Shown here piece by piece: positions 7,797-15,562 of a DNA stretch of 38,941 bases. Position numbers and translations under genes: made by a program. The stretch's first letter is position 1. Each line of letters begins with the position of its first letter. Source of the stretch: an uncultured bacterium. Its GTDB lineage: Bacteria; Elusimicrobiota; Elusimicrobia; Elusimicrobiales; Elusimicrobiaceae. A model generated the notes under the pieces. It was given only the letters and a program-made list of their open reading frames with translations. It searched no databases and had not been told where the DNA came from. The stretch covers positions 1 to 38,941 of the forward strand of contig CASFOP010000013.1 of the NCBI GenBank assembly GCA_949296525.1. The letters run 5' to 3'.

Positions 7797-9212
7797 ATGC
7801 TGCCCAAATTAAAAATAGTTTCGTATCTTTCCGCCGCGGACTGGTGGGTATTTTTCGGTGTGCTGGCGCTGACCTTTGCCGCGGCGCTGTACGGCCATTA
7901 CCGCAAAAAACGCCCCAAAAACAAAGCCCTGGACTATCTGCTCATGGGCCGGCAACTGACCCTGCCGCTGTTTGTGGCCACGCTGGTGGCCACATGGTAC
8001 GGCGGGATTTTCGGCGTCAATGAAATTACGTTTAATTACGGCATTTATAATTTTGTCACGCAGGGATTTTTCTGGTATATCGCGTATTTGATTTTTGCGT
8101 TTTTTATTGCGGAAAAAGTGGCCAAATACCACTCCGTTACCCTGCCCGACCTGGCCGGACGCATGTTCGGCCCTAAGGCGGCCAAAGTGGCGGCGGTATT
8201 TACATTTTTCTACATTACGCCGGTGGCGTATGTACTGAGCCTGGGGCTGTTTCTGAACATGGCCTTCGGCATGAGCGTATTGCAGGGCATGATTTACGGT
8301 ACGCTGTTTGTGTGCCTGTATACGATGTGGGGCGGGTTTAAGTCGGTCGTATTTTCGGATTTGGTGCAGTTCTTTGTTATGTGTTCCTCGGTGCTGATTG
8401 TGGTGTTGTTTTCCGTTCATGACTTCGGCGGCCTGGGTTTTTTAAAGGCCAATCTGCCCGCATCGCATTTCAGCCTGACAGGCGGCAACGGCATACTCAA
8501 TACGCTGATATGGGGCTTTATTGCGCTGGCTACGCTGATTGACCCGAGTTTTTACCAGCGCTGTTTCGCGGCCAAAAGCCCGCAGGTGGTCAAAAAAGGC
8601 GTGCTGATTTCCACGTTTATCTGGTTTTGTTTTGACATCTGTACAACGGCGGGCTCCTTGTATGCGCGCGCGCTTTTGCCGCAGGCCGAACCGGCGGAAG
8701 CGTATTTCTTTTACGCCGTGCAGCTGCTGCCTTCGGGCCTGCGGGGTTTTTTTATCGCGGGGATTTTGGCCATTATCCTTTCCACGCTTAATTCCTTTCT
8801 GTTCATCGCGTCCAACACGTTAAGTTTTGACCTGCTGCGAAACCGCTTTAGAAATATTGTGCTTTCCAACCGCATCGCCATGCTGGCCGTCGGCGCGCTG
8901 GCGGTGGGAATGGCGCTTCTGTTTGACGGCAGTTTTAAGGAAATATGGCTTACGCTGGGATCGTATTTTTCGGCGTGTCTGCTGATGCCCATTTTACTGG
9001 GATATATTTATCCGCACCGCATCAGTGATAATTTATTTGTTACCAGCGCGCTGTGCAGTGCGGCGGCCATGACCTTGTGGCGCCTGCTGCCGCTGACGGA
9101 ATTTTGGAAAAAGTTTGACCCTTTCTATATTGGCGTACTGACGGGGGCGCTGATACTGCTGTCTAACCTGCGCAAGGGAAAGAGTTATGTCAAAAGCGTT
9201 ACTGATTTGTAA
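7797..9212 (+). CDS. Sodium:solute symporter family protein, candidate thiamine-related transporter
   Basis: A polytopic inner-membrane protein of 471 aa with about 13 hydrophobic segments and the SSS fold. Visible pieces include LMGRQLTLPLFVATLVATWYGG near the N-terminus, the YTMWGGFKSVVFSDLVQFF segment typical of SSS members, and FIAGILAIILSTLNSFLFIASN. The substrate cannot be read from the sequence. Its 3' end overlaps the thiamine pyrophosphokinase gene by 26 bases, so the two are probably cotranslated. This suggests a role in uptake of thiamine or a precursor (inference). No TPP riboswitch consensus is seen in the 40 bases upstream. No strong ribosome binding site precedes the ATG. Confidence 0.8.
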   Translation: MLPKLKIVSYLSAADWWVFFGVLALTFAAALYGHYRKKRPKNKALDYLLMGRQLTLPLFVATLVATWYGGIFGVNEITFNYGIYNFVTQGFFWYIAYLIFAFFIAEKVAKYHSVTLPDLAGRMFGPKAAKVAAVFTFFYITPVAYVLSLGLFLNMAFGMSVLQGMIYGTLFVCLYTMWGGFKSVVFSDLVQFFVMCSSVLIVVLFSVHDFGGLGFLKANLPASHFSLTGGNGILNTLIWGFIALATLIDPSFYQRCFAAKSPQVVKKGVLISTFIWFCFDICTTAGSLYARALLPQAEPAEAYFFYAVQLLPSGLRGFFIAGILAIILSTLNSFLFIASNTLSFDLLRNRFRNIVLSNRIAMLAVGALAVGMALLFDGSFKEIWLTLGSYFSACLLMPILLGYIYPHRISDNLFVTSALCSAAAMTLWRLLPLTEFWKKFDPFYIGVLTGALILLSNLRKGKSYVKSVTDL

Positions 9213-9804
9213 CGGGGAAAATTTCCCCGCCCTGCTCAAACGCCTGGCCAAAGAGGCGGACTTGATTTTGGCCGCCGACGCGGGGGCCGACGCGGCCCTG
9301 AAAGCCGGCCTTATCCCAAACGCCGTCATCGGGGACTTGGACTCCGCCTCCCCCCGCGCCCGCCGTACGCTTAAAAATGTGCCGTTTATACAGGTGGCGC
9401 GGCAGGACAACACCGACTTTGACAAAGCCCTGCATTGGCTGGCGCGCAAAAAATTTACCGCTTGCGCCGTGGCCGGAGCAGCGGGCAAACGCCTGGATTT
9501 TACGGTAGGGAATTTGCTGGCGGCTTTTGCTTATGCCAAACGCATGGACATCGTTTTTCACGGGGACGGCTGGATCATGCGCCCGCTGGCACGCGGGTTG
9601 AAATTCACTGCGCGGCCGGGTGCGCGCATGAGCTTGCTGCCTCTGTCCGCCTGTAAAGGCGTTACGCTAAAAGGCTTCAAATATCCCTTGCAAAACGCCC
9701 ACTGGAAAGCAGGCCTGACCATGGGCACCTCCAACGAAGTATGCGCTAAACACTGTGAAGTGTCCTTTGCCTCCGGCCGCCTGCTGATGTATCTGGAAGA
9801 TTAA
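9187..9804 (+). CDS. thiN: Thiamine pyrophosphokinase
   Basis: A cytoplasmic enzyme that transfers pyrophosphate from ATP to thiamine, giving TPP. The 205-aa length is typical. The family pattern is clear: AADAGADAALKAGLIPNAVIGDLDS (about 28-52), QDNTDFDKAL (about 74-83) and AGAAGKRLDFTVGN (about 94-107). The C-terminal part (LKFTARPGARMSLLPLSAC) matches the thiamine-binding beta domain. The start ATG lies inside the end of the symporter gene, with AAGGGAAAGAG just upstream, so the pair is likely translationally coupled. No thiamine synthesis genes are nearby, which fits a salvage role. Confidence 0.85.
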   Translation: MSKALLICNGENFPALLKRLAKEADLILAADAGADAALKAGLIPNAVIGDLDSASPRARRTLKNVPFIQVARQDNTDFDKALHWLARKKFTACAVAGAAGKRLDFTVGNLLAAFAYAKRMDIVFHGDGWIMRPLARGLKFTARPGARMSLLPLSACKGVTLKGFKYPLQNAHWKAGLTMGTSNEVCAKHCEVSFASGRLLMYLED

Positions 9805-10067
9805 TCCATGAAGCGGTACGTATTGGCGTCGGCAATGCGCCCGGTGGGTTCCGCCGAGCGCCCCGTTAGGCTTTTACATACAGAATTGCCCAACTCTTCC
9901 CCTTCCCCGTCATAGGCGTAACATTCTGCCGGGTACTTCCCGTTTATAATAAAAAATAAAAGTTTACCAGAAGGGACGCCTCCGTCCTTCACAATCATAT
10001 ATCCCCGGGAACCCTCTACTTCCTCCAAGTGCGTATGGCTATGGTCCCTGTCGTCAAGAAAAGGGCG
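9801..10067 (-). pseudogene. C-terminal remnant of a pilin-like gene
   Basis: An open frame of about 88 codons runs from a TGA (10070-10068) to the stop at 9801, without a good start codon. Its end resembles the C-termini of pilin-like proteins of this type (a YPAECYAYDGEG stretch, then GNSVCKSLTG). The leader peptide and hydrophobic helix are missing upstream in all minus-strand frames I checked. It sits downstream of the intact pilin C gene, beyond that gene's terminator, and abuts the end of thiN by four bases. Most likely it is the tail of a decayed pilin gene. A short real gene starting at the TTG at 10028 is the alternative. Confidence 0.4.
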
Positions 10068-10118
10068 TCAAGTCCGCGTCTGCAGCAGACCAATAAAGGA
10101 AAGCCGCCTTATAACGAA

Positions 10119-10145
10119 ACCGGCCCCGTTTCACGCGGGGCCGGT
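10119..10145 (-). terminator. Terminator of the dapF-dapL-pilin C operon
   Basis: A 10-bp stem ACCGGCCCCG/CGGGGCCGGT has a 7-base loop and is followed on the minus strand by TTCGTT. It lies 22 bases after the pilin C stop. Confidence 0.75.
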
Positions 10146-10167
10146 AAAAGGGCTGTGCCAACGGACA

Positions 10168-10659
10168 TTAAAAAGGCGTTTCCGTCGTATAAATATTCAT
10201 GGACTTGCAGGTATTTATCGCTTCGTCATTATCCCCGTTGCAAGCCAGTGTGCGTTTATCCCCGGCTGTGCTGTATGGGTTCCAAATACGGTACCTGTCC
10301 ACATCCAGGCGTTCGGCCACTACCCCGCCGCAATTTGTGCCCGGGATAGGGGCATTGGTGGCGGCATTGAGCATATATTTAAAAAATTTCCCCGTTACCT
10401 GTGTCCCGGTTGCATTGGCATTGCCGGGCACTTCCACCAACAGCTTGGAGAAAGACGGAGGGCAGGCATTGCGTTCCGCCGCATACGCATATACCGCATC
10501 GTTTAGAGACTTCACCATGTTCATGGCCTCCGTGGCGCGGGATTTTTCTATACTGCGTATATAAGTCGGCGCGGCAATGGAAGTCAGCACGCCGATAATC
10601 AGCACCACCACCAGCATTTCCACCAGCGTAAAACCTGAACTTTTAATATATTTTTTCAT
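10168..10659 (-). CDS. Type IV pilin-like protein (pilin C), in the dap operon
   Basis: A prepilin of 163 aa with a 9-residue leader (MKKYIKSSG), then [16 protein letters not shown] with Glu5. The helix ends in IAAPTYIRS, which departs from the ALPQY of the others. The C-terminal domain has cysteine spacing CPPSF...NCGGVV...CNGD...CKSM. The ATG has a ribosome binding site GGAG 7 bases upstream and follows the dapL stop by only 11 bases, so it is probably the third gene of the dapF-dapL operon. Unlike pilins A, B, D and E, it has no T-tract promoter of its own. A link between pilin expression and diaminopimelate synthesis is not otherwise known to me. Confidence 0.85.
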   Translation of the reverse strand: MKKYIKSSGFTLVEMLVVVLIIGVLTSIAAPTYIRSIEKSRATEAMNMVKSLNDAVYAYAAERNACPPSFSKLLVEVPGNANATGTQVTGKFFKYMLNAATNAPIPGTNCGGVVAERLDVDRYRIWNPYSTAGDKRTLACNGDNDEAINTCKSMNIYTTETPF

Positions 10660-10670
10660 AATCTGTCTCC

Positions 10671-11900
10671 TTAAAACGTAAATTGGGCAATACGCCGCGC
10701 GGCCTGCTGCGTCAGCTGGGGGGTATTAAAAGCCGTCAGGCGGAAAAACCCCTCCCCGCAGCGCCCAAACCCACTGCCCGGCGTACCGACAATTTGCAGC
10801 TTATTTAACATCAAATCAAAAAAGTCCCAAGCCCCCATGCCATGCGGCGTTTTCAGCCATACATACGGCGAATTTTCCCCGCCGTATACGGTAAAGCCCG
10901 CACCGCGCAAAGCCTGCAAAATCACCTGTGCATTGGCCAAATAACCGTCTATCACGTCGCGAACCTGTTTTTGCCCTTCCGGGCTGAACACGGCCTCGGC
11001 CCCGCGCTGCACGATGTAAGACACCCCGTTAAATTTGGTGCTTTGGCGGCGCATCCACAAATCGTTGAGGGAATGCTCCCTGCTTTCTTTATCCCATGCT
11101 TTTAACTCTTTGGGCACCACGCAATAGGCACAGCGCGTACCGGTAAACCCGGCCGTTTTGGAAAAAGAACGAAATTCCACAGCGCAGTTTTTGGCCCCGG
11201 GGATTTCAAAAATGCTGCGCGGCAATTTTTCATCCCGGATAAACGCTTCGTAAGCCGAATCGTACAAAATAACGGCCTCATGCTGCCGCGCCCAGTCTAC
11301 CCAGGCCTGCAGTTGTTCTTTCGTCATCGCCGCTCCGGTGGGATTATTAGGCGAACACAAATACACCAAATCGGCATGCTCTTTGGGGGGCACGGGCGCG
11401 AAATGATTTTCTTCCGTACACGGCAAATATACCAGTCGGGAAAACTTTCCTCCAGAAAAAGCCCCGCTGCGGCCGGCCATCACATTGCTGTCCACATACA
11501 CGGGGTACACCGGGTCCTGCACGGCCACGACGGCATCTTGAGAAAAGAGCTCCTGAAAGCAAGCCGTATCGCTTTTGGCCCCGTCACTGACGAAGATTTC
11601 ATCTTCGGCAATGTCCACTCCGCGCGCGCGGTAATCATGCTGCGCAATCGCTTGGCGCAAAAAGTCATACCCTTCATAAGGCCCGTAGCCGCGGAACGTT
11701 TCGGCGCGGCCCATTTCTTCGCTGGCTTTTTTAAGCGCTTCCACCACGGCGGGGGCCAGCGGACGGCTGACATCGCCTATCCCCAGACTGATGACCTCCT
11801 GCCCGGCATGCGCAGCCTTATAAGCGGCGGTGCGGCGGGCCACCTCGGCAAACAGATAACTGCCCTGCAAATTCAAATAGTTTTCATTGATCAGCGTCAT
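10671..11900 (-). CDS. dapL: LL-diaminopimelate aminotransferase
   Basis: A cytoplasmic PLP enzyme converting tetrahydrodipicolinate directly to LL-diaminopimelate, for lysine and peptidoglycan. The 409-aa length fits DapL. Landmarks are NENYLNLQGSYLFAEVARR at the N-terminus, SLGIGDVSRPLAP, TFRGYGPYEGYDFLRQAI, FVSDGAKSDTACFQELF, YLCSPNNPTGAAM, and the PLP lysine K248 within SFSKTAGFTGTR. The start at 11900 is chosen because GGAGAAAG precedes it and its ATG overlaps the dapF TGA as ATGA. A longer in-frame extension upstream lies over dapF and is spurious. The product feeds DapF, encoded just upstream. Confidence 0.92.
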   Translation of the reverse strand: MTLINENYLNLQGSYLFAEVARRTAAYKAAHAGQEVISLGIGDVSRPLAPAVVEALKKASEEMGRAETFRGYGPYEGYDFLRQAIAQHDYRARGVDIAEDEIFVSDGAKSDTACFQELFSQDAVVAVQDPVYPVYVDSNVMAGRSGAFSGGKFSRLVYLPCTEENHFAPVPPKEHADLVYLCSPNNPTGAAMTKEQLQAWVDWARQHEAVILYDSAYEAFIRDEKLPRSIFEIPGAKNCAVEFRSFSKTAGFTGTRCAYCVVPKELKAWDKESREHSLNDLWMRRQSTKFNGVSYIVQRGAEAVFSPEGQKQVRDVIDGYLANAQVILQALRGAGFTVYGGENSPYVWLKTPHGMGAWDFFDLMLNKLQIVGTPGSGFGRCGEGFFRLTAFNTPQLTQQAARRIAQFTF

Positions 11901-12727
11901 ACTTTCTCCAAATATTCCCCCGTAAACACTTTTTGGGCGGGGCCCGTCATAAACAGATGGCCGTCTTCGTGCCACTGCACCTGCAAAATCCCCCCGTCCA
12001 AAATAATATGTGCCTGGCGGCCCGTGCGGCCCGTCAGCGCCGCCGCAGTCAACGCGGCACAGGAACCCGTGCCGCAGGCTTTGGTAATGCCCGCTCCGCG
12101 CTCCCATACGCGCATGCGCAGGGTCTGGCCGTCTAATTTCTGGACAAATTCCACATTGGTTTTCTGCGGGAAATTTTCATGCGTTTCTATCTGAGGTCCG
12201 ATAAAAGCCAAATCCAGGCTCTCCACATCCGGCACAAAAATGACAAAATGCGGGTTGCCCATGGACACGGCCGTCCCCTGCCAGGTTTGGCCGGCGGCCT
12301 GCAAAAAAACGTCCACGGCTTTTTCTTCCGCCGGGCCGCGCATGGGGATTTGCCCCCGCGTCAGGCGGGGAACCCCCATATCCACGCAGACCCAATTGTT
12401 TTTCCCATCGGTAATTTCCGTTACAATCGGCCCGGCCAGGGTGTCCAGCGTCAGCTTGCTGCCGCTAAGCCACCCGTGTTCACGCGCAAAAAGAGGCACG
12501 CAGCGCGAAGCGTTGCCGCACATTTCGGCTTCACTTCCGTCGGAATTAAAAATGCGCATTTTTACGCCGTTTTCCTGCTTCCAGAGCAGCACCAGGCCGT
12601 CGGCTCCCACGCCGAAGCGGCGGTCGCATACGGCACGCGCGGCACGTGCAAAATCGGCTATCTGTTCCGCCTGCGCGTCCACCATAACAAAATCATTTCC
12701 CAGCCCTTGGTATTTATCAAAACGCAT
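11897..12727 (-). CDS. dapF: Diaminopimelate epimerase
   Basis: A PLP-independent racemase that turns LL- into meso-diaminopimelate for peptidoglycan and lysine. The 276-aa length is standard. Catalytic cysteines are C70 in NSDGSEAEMCGNASRC and C218 in GAGITKACGTGSC. The start MRFDKYQGLGNDFVMVDA at 12727 is the family start. The frame stays open further upstream, but that part lies over the divergent uppS. No ribosome binding site precedes the ATG; a -10 TACAAT lies exactly 6 nt upstream, so the mRNA may be leaderless. The gene ends in an ATGA overlap with dapL, showing translational coupling. Together they form the aminotransferase branch of the pathway. Confidence 0.93.
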   Translation of the reverse strand: MRFDKYQGLGNDFVMVDAQAEQIADFARAARAVCDRRFGVGADGLVLLWKQENGVKMRIFNSDGSEAEMCGNASRCVPLFAREHGWLSGSKLTLDTLAGPIVTEITDGKNNWVCVDMGVPRLTRGQIPMRGPAEEKAVDVFLQAAGQTWQGTAVSMGNPHFVIFVPDVESLDLAFIGPQIETHENFPQKTNVEFVQKLDGQTLRMRVWERGAGITKACGTGSCAALTAAALTGRTGRQAHIILDGGILQVQWHEDGHLFMTGPAQKVFTGEYLEKV

Positions 12728-12733
12728 ATGTTT

Positions 12734-12739
12734 ATTGTA
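12734..12739 (-). promoter_or_regulatory. -10 box of dapF, placed for a leaderless mRNA
   Basis: TACAAT on the minus strand, followed by AAACAT and the dapF ATG. A -35 at the normal distance is poor (TGGCGC). Confidence 0.4.
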
Positions 12740-12775
12740 TAAAACGCAAACACGGCGCGCCAGTATTTTTTGCTG

Positions 12776-12805
12776 CGGACAGGCACCGTGCAGATTAGGT
12801 AAAAT
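12776..12805 (+). promoter_or_regulatory. Promoter of uppS, placed for a leaderless mRNA
   Basis: CGGACA (12776-12781) and TAAAAT (12800-12805) are 18 bases apart, and the ATG follows after 6 nt (ATATAT). No Shine-Dalgarno sequence lies between. The region is shared back-to-back with the dapF promoter. Confidence 0.4.
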
Positions 12806-12811
12806 ATATAT

Positions 12812-13507
12812 ATGCCCGAAACAAACAACTCCCTCCCAATGCATATCGCCGTGATTATGGACGGAAACGGCCGCTGGGCCGCGGCGCGGTCTTTGCCTCG
12901 TTCGGCCGGGCACCGCGAAGGTGCCAAAGCCGTGCGGCGCACGCTGGAGGCGGCGAGGGACATGGGCATAAAGTATTTGACCCTGTATGCTTTTTCCACG
13001 GAAAACTGGACGCGCCCGCAGGAAGAAATCCACACACTGATGCAGCTTTTGGAACGGACGCTGGACGAATACCAAAAATCCGCCCAGAAAGAAGACTACC
13101 GCATCCTGATCAGCGGCGAACGCAGCCGCCTGCCCGCCGGTACCCTGGCCAAAATGGATGCCTTGGTACGCTCCACGGCGCAGAACAAAGGCCTAACCGT
13201 TAATTTGGCCTTAAATTACGGCGCACGTCAGGAAATCACCCGTGCGGTAAACCAAATTTTAAAAGAAGGCCTGGCGGAAGTAACCCCGCAGGATATTGCC
13301 CGCCGGCTCTACCAGCCGGAAATCCCGGACCCGGAGCTGATTATCCGCACTTCGGGGGAAGAACGGCTGTCCAATTTCCTTTTGTGGCAGGCGGCATACA
13401 GCGAGTTTTATTTCACCCCCGTTCTATGGCCGGATTTTAATAAAGAAGAACTGCAAAAAGCCGTAGACGCCTACCGCGCGCGCAAACGCCGCTTCGGCGG
13501 GATTTAA
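12812..13507 (+). CDS. uppS: Undecaprenyl diphosphate synthase (cis-prenyltransferase)
   Basis: Adds isopentenyl units in cis to farnesyl diphosphate to make the C55 lipid carrier for peptidoglycan and other envelope polymers. The 231-aa length is a little short but normal. The family blocks are HIAVIMDGNGRWA with catalytic D17, the SAGHREGAKAVR block, LYAFSTENWTRP, LNYGARQEI, and RTSGEERLSNFLLWQ followed by YSEFYF. It is divergent from dapF, 84 bases away, and convergent with pilin D. The usual downstream neighbour cdsA is absent. Pairing with dapF puts two cell-wall precursor steps in one locus. Confidence 0.93.
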   Translation: MPETNNSLPMHIAVIMDGNGRWAAARSLPRSAGHREGAKAVRRTLEAARDMGIKYLTLYAFSTENWTRPQEEIHTLMQLLERTLDEYQKSAQKEDYRILISGERSRLPAGTLAKMDALVRSTAQNKGLTVNLALNYGARQEITRAVNQILKEGLAEVTPQDIARRLYQPEIPDPELIIRTSGEERLSNFLLWQAAYSEFYFTPVLWPDFNKEELQKAVDAYRARKRRFGGI

Positions 13508-13547
13508 TTCTTCAGACAAACAGCACATTGCGCTTTATGCGGCGGGA

Positions 13548-14030
13548 CTAATATCCCAAACTTTTACAAAAACCGTCTATCTTGCTGATACAATTTATTT
13601 CGCCGGGGCGGGCGGACTGGTCCAGCCAGATTTTGTATATGACGGGACTGTCTTTACCCAAACCTACCGTACTGTTGCTGTTTTCTTCCGCCACTCCGTG
13701 CATATCATAAAACACCAAATTTTGATTGGCGGCGTCATACATATCCACGGCAAACTTATCACACTTTAAAAGATAACTATTTCCCATCTCCGTACAGCCG
13801 GAATAAGTGATGTCCAGCTCCGACCAACGGCTGGGATATTGCCCGTTAGCCAAGTAATATCTTTCCATCGCGTCCTTTAACGAACGGCTCGCTGTCACAA
13901 TCTGGGTGAAGCGCGTTTTTGCCACCGCCTTTTCATACAGCGGCAGAGCCGCTGCGGTTAAAATACCGATAATCAACACTACGACCAATAACTCTATCAA
14001 AGTAAATCCTTTTTTCATTTTTTGTTTCAT
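13548..14030 (-). CDS. Type IV pilin-like protein (pilin D)
   Basis: A prepilin of 160 aa with an 8-residue leader MKQKMKKG, then [16 protein letters not shown] with Glu5 and ending in ALPLYEKAV. The C-terminal domain has cysteines in YSGCTEM, LKCDKF, INCISK and GFCKSLGY. The last resembles the CKSL ending of the remnant at 9801. An alternative start is the second Met of the leader. The likely transcript starts near 14094, giving a leader of about 64 nt from a T-tract promoter nearly identical to that of pilin E. Only a weak ribosome binding site (AGGGGC) precedes the ATG. It is convergent with uppS, and no terminator is seen between the two stops. Confidence 0.86.
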   Translation of the reverse strand: MKQKMKKGFTLIELLVVVLIIGILTAAALPLYEKAVAKTRFTQIVTASRSLKDAMERYYLANGQYPSRWSELDITYSGCTEMGNSYLLKCDKFAVDMYDAANQNLVFYDMHGVAEENSNSTVGLGKDSPVIYKIWLDQSARPGEINCISKIDGFCKSLGY

Positions 14031-14100
14031 TTTTTGCCCCTATAACGACGTTTAATCAAACAAAAAAGGCTTCAAACGGTTTTTTGTTTTTGCCGCATAT

Positions 14101-14128
14101 AGGGTATCAAAAAAAAAAAACGAGTCAA
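14101..14128 (-). promoter_or_regulatory. Pilin D promoter with 12-T spacer tract
   Basis: On the minus strand -35 TTGACT (14128-14123), a 16-base spacer made of CG, twelve T and GA, then -10 TACCCT (14106-14101). The 3' part of the flank, GATACCCT, and the 5' CTTGACTCG are shared with the pilin E promoter. The T-run there is one base longer. Confidence 0.55.
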
Positions 14129-14170
14129 GCTCCGCCGGAAAAACAAGCAATAAACGGCATTTCAAAGGGA

Positions 14171-14199
14171 GATTGCCGACTACGGCCTTCGGGAATGAC
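14171..14199 (+). repeat. REP-like dispersed repeat, copy 1
   Basis: A 29-base unit starting GATTGCCGAC and ending GGGAATGAC, with a GC-rich core. A related 29-base unit follows 66 bases further on, matching at about 21 of 29 positions by eye. Such GATT...AATGAC units resemble bacterial intergenic REP elements. Confidence 0.4.
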
Positions 14200-14265
14200 T
14201 TTTATGTCGTATCGTCAGTTCCGAACGTTTCTGCAGGGCGTTCCCCCCTATTTTGGCAAGGATGG

Positions 14266-14294
14266 GATTCCTGACAGCGGCCCTGCGAAATGAC
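14266..14294 (+). repeat. REP-like dispersed repeat, copy 2
   Basis: A 29-base unit starting GATTCCTGAC and ending GAAATGAC. It keeps the same orientation, length and CGGCC core as copy 1. Both lie in the 320-base gap between pilin D and lpxK, which holds no gene. Confidence 0.4.
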
Positions 14295-14305
14295 ATAAAA
14301 CAACA

Positions 14306-14331
14306 CGGGACAAAACTTGTGTTTTGCCCCG
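14306..14331 (-). terminator. Likely terminator of lpxK
   Basis: An 11-bp stem (CGGGACAAAAC/GTTTTGCCCCG, one A-C mismatch, loop TTGT) lies 22 bases after the lpxK stop. The T-run on the minus strand is interrupted (TGTTGTTTTA), so it is of moderate strength. Confidence 0.5.
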
Positions 14332-14352
14332 CAGGCCCCAAAAAGAAGGGAA

Positions 14353-15453
14353 TTATTTCCTCATTTTGGAAAATTTCGGATACAGCACATCGGTAAATTT
14401 GTCAAACTCCTTCTCCCCCCCGCGTATTTTTAGATTCACGGACAGGACATAGACCCGGCCTTTTAAAATATCGCGCCAATTGTCCGGGAATTTGACAAAA
14501 TCTTTAAACGTGGTAACCAGCGGCAGGCCGCCGCGCGTTTGCTCAAAAGTATACAGATTATCTTCCGTATAGCGTTCATGATCCGGGAAACGCCACACCT
14601 GTTTTAATTCCAGCCCCAGCCCCCTGAGGGTATTTTCAAAAGTTTCCGGATGGCCCAGCGCGCTGAAGCAGGACACGGCACCTTTTACGTCTTTCAGGTT
14701 TACTTTTTCCGCTTTGCAGACGTCAAAATAATATTCCGGATGATGTTCGCTTTCCAAAATTTCCACCAAATCGTTGTATTCGCGGATTTTGTCTTTGGTA
14801 TCCTCCAGTTCACGCTCGGTGGCCTGGTCGCAGTGCGTCAGAATAACCAGCGCGGCGCGTTTCAGGGCCGACATCGGCTCGCGCAAATTGCCCAGCGGCA
14901 GCAAATGCCCGCCGCCGAAGGGATTTTTCGCATCCACCAAAATAATATTGGCATCACGTTTTAAGCGGTGGTGCTGCAGGCCGTCATCCAGCAAAATGAT
15001 TTGGCTTTTAAAGCGGCGCAGGGCTTCGGTGGCGGCTTCGGCGCGGTCTTTGCCGATCACGATGGGGACTTTGTACTGGCTGAGCACACGGCTCATCATG
15101 TACGGCTCATCGCCGGCGCTGCGCCAGTCTGCATCCGGGTTGTCAAACAAGACCACCACATCATTATTTTTTTGCTGGCGCTTGTACCCGCGCGACACAA
15201 TAGCCACGCGTATGCCCTCTTTGGCCAAAGCAGTGGCGGCCAGCAGCACGGCCGTGGTTTTGCCGGTACCCCCGGCCGTGATATTACCGATGCAGACAAC
15301 GCGGGAATTGACGGACTTGACGGTTTTCCAGCCGTTTTCATAACAAGCCCGATCCAGCCATACACCCGCCCCGTAAATTTTACTTGCCCCGGACAGCAGC
15401 AGGCGGCCGGCCCAGTTTTGTTTCAGTTTCTCGCGTAAAGCCAATACATCCAT
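14353..15453 (-). CDS. lpxK: Tetraacyldisaccharide 4'-kinase
   Basis: Phosphorylates the 4' position of the lipid A precursor at the inner face of the cytoplasmic membrane. The 366-aa protein has the LpxK P-loop VCIGNITAGGTGKTT (53-67), the SRGYKR block (87-92), GDEPYMM (114-120) and LDDGLQHHRLKRD (155-167). A short N-terminal hydrophobic or amphipathic segment (about 15-35) probably contacts the membrane. The ATG is preceded by AGGGGAT. A -10-like TAAAAT lies at 15489-15484, giving a leader of about 30 nt. It is divergent from lpxL, so two lipid A steps flank one intergenic region. Confidence 0.92.
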   Translation of the reverse strand: MDVLALREKLKQNWAGRLLLSGASKIYGAGVWLDRACYENGWKTVKSVNSRVVCIGNITAGGTGKTTAVLLAATALAKEGIRVAIVSRGYKRQQKNNDVVVLFDNPDADWRSAGDEPYMMSRVLSQYKVPIVIGKDRAEAATEALRRFKSQIILLDDGLQHHRLKRDANIILVDAKNPFGGGHLLPLGNLREPMSALKRAALVILTHCDQATERELEDTKDKIREYNDLVEILESEHHPEYYFDVCKAEKVNLKDVKGAVSCFSALGHPETFENTLRGLGLELKQVWRFPDHERYTEDNLYTFEQTRGGLPLVTTFKDFVKFPDNWRDILKGRVYVLSVNLKIRGGEKEFDKFTDVLYPKFSKMRK

Positions 15454-15526
15454 AACACATATCCCCTGTAAAAGTTTTGATATATTTTAGCATTTCTTGC
15501 ACCCGGCCCGGGAACCTGCCGGCCTT

Positions 15527-15557
15527 TTGACCCTGCGGGCGGGAAAAAAGATATAAT
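15527..15557 (+). promoter_or_regulatory. Promoter of the envelope operon (lpxL to kdsB)
   Basis: TTGACC (15527-15532) and a perfect TATAAT (15552-15557) are 19 bases apart. The ATG of lpxL follows the -10 by only 5 nt, without a ribosome binding site. Confidence 0.45.
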
Positions 15558-15562
15558 AAGAT

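Noticed and set aside
7757..7797. TPP riboswitch before the symporter-thiN pair
   Set aside because: The 40-base gap contains only a terminator hairpin; no CTGAGA or ACCTGA-type conserved strings are seen.
11901..12107. N-terminal extension of dapL
   Set aside because: It lies over dapF in another frame. The ATG at 11900 has GGAGAAAG upstream and the expected DapL N-terminus.
12728..13075. N-terminal extension of dapF
   Set aside because: It is antisense to uppS, and the family start MRFDKYQGLGNDF is at 12727.
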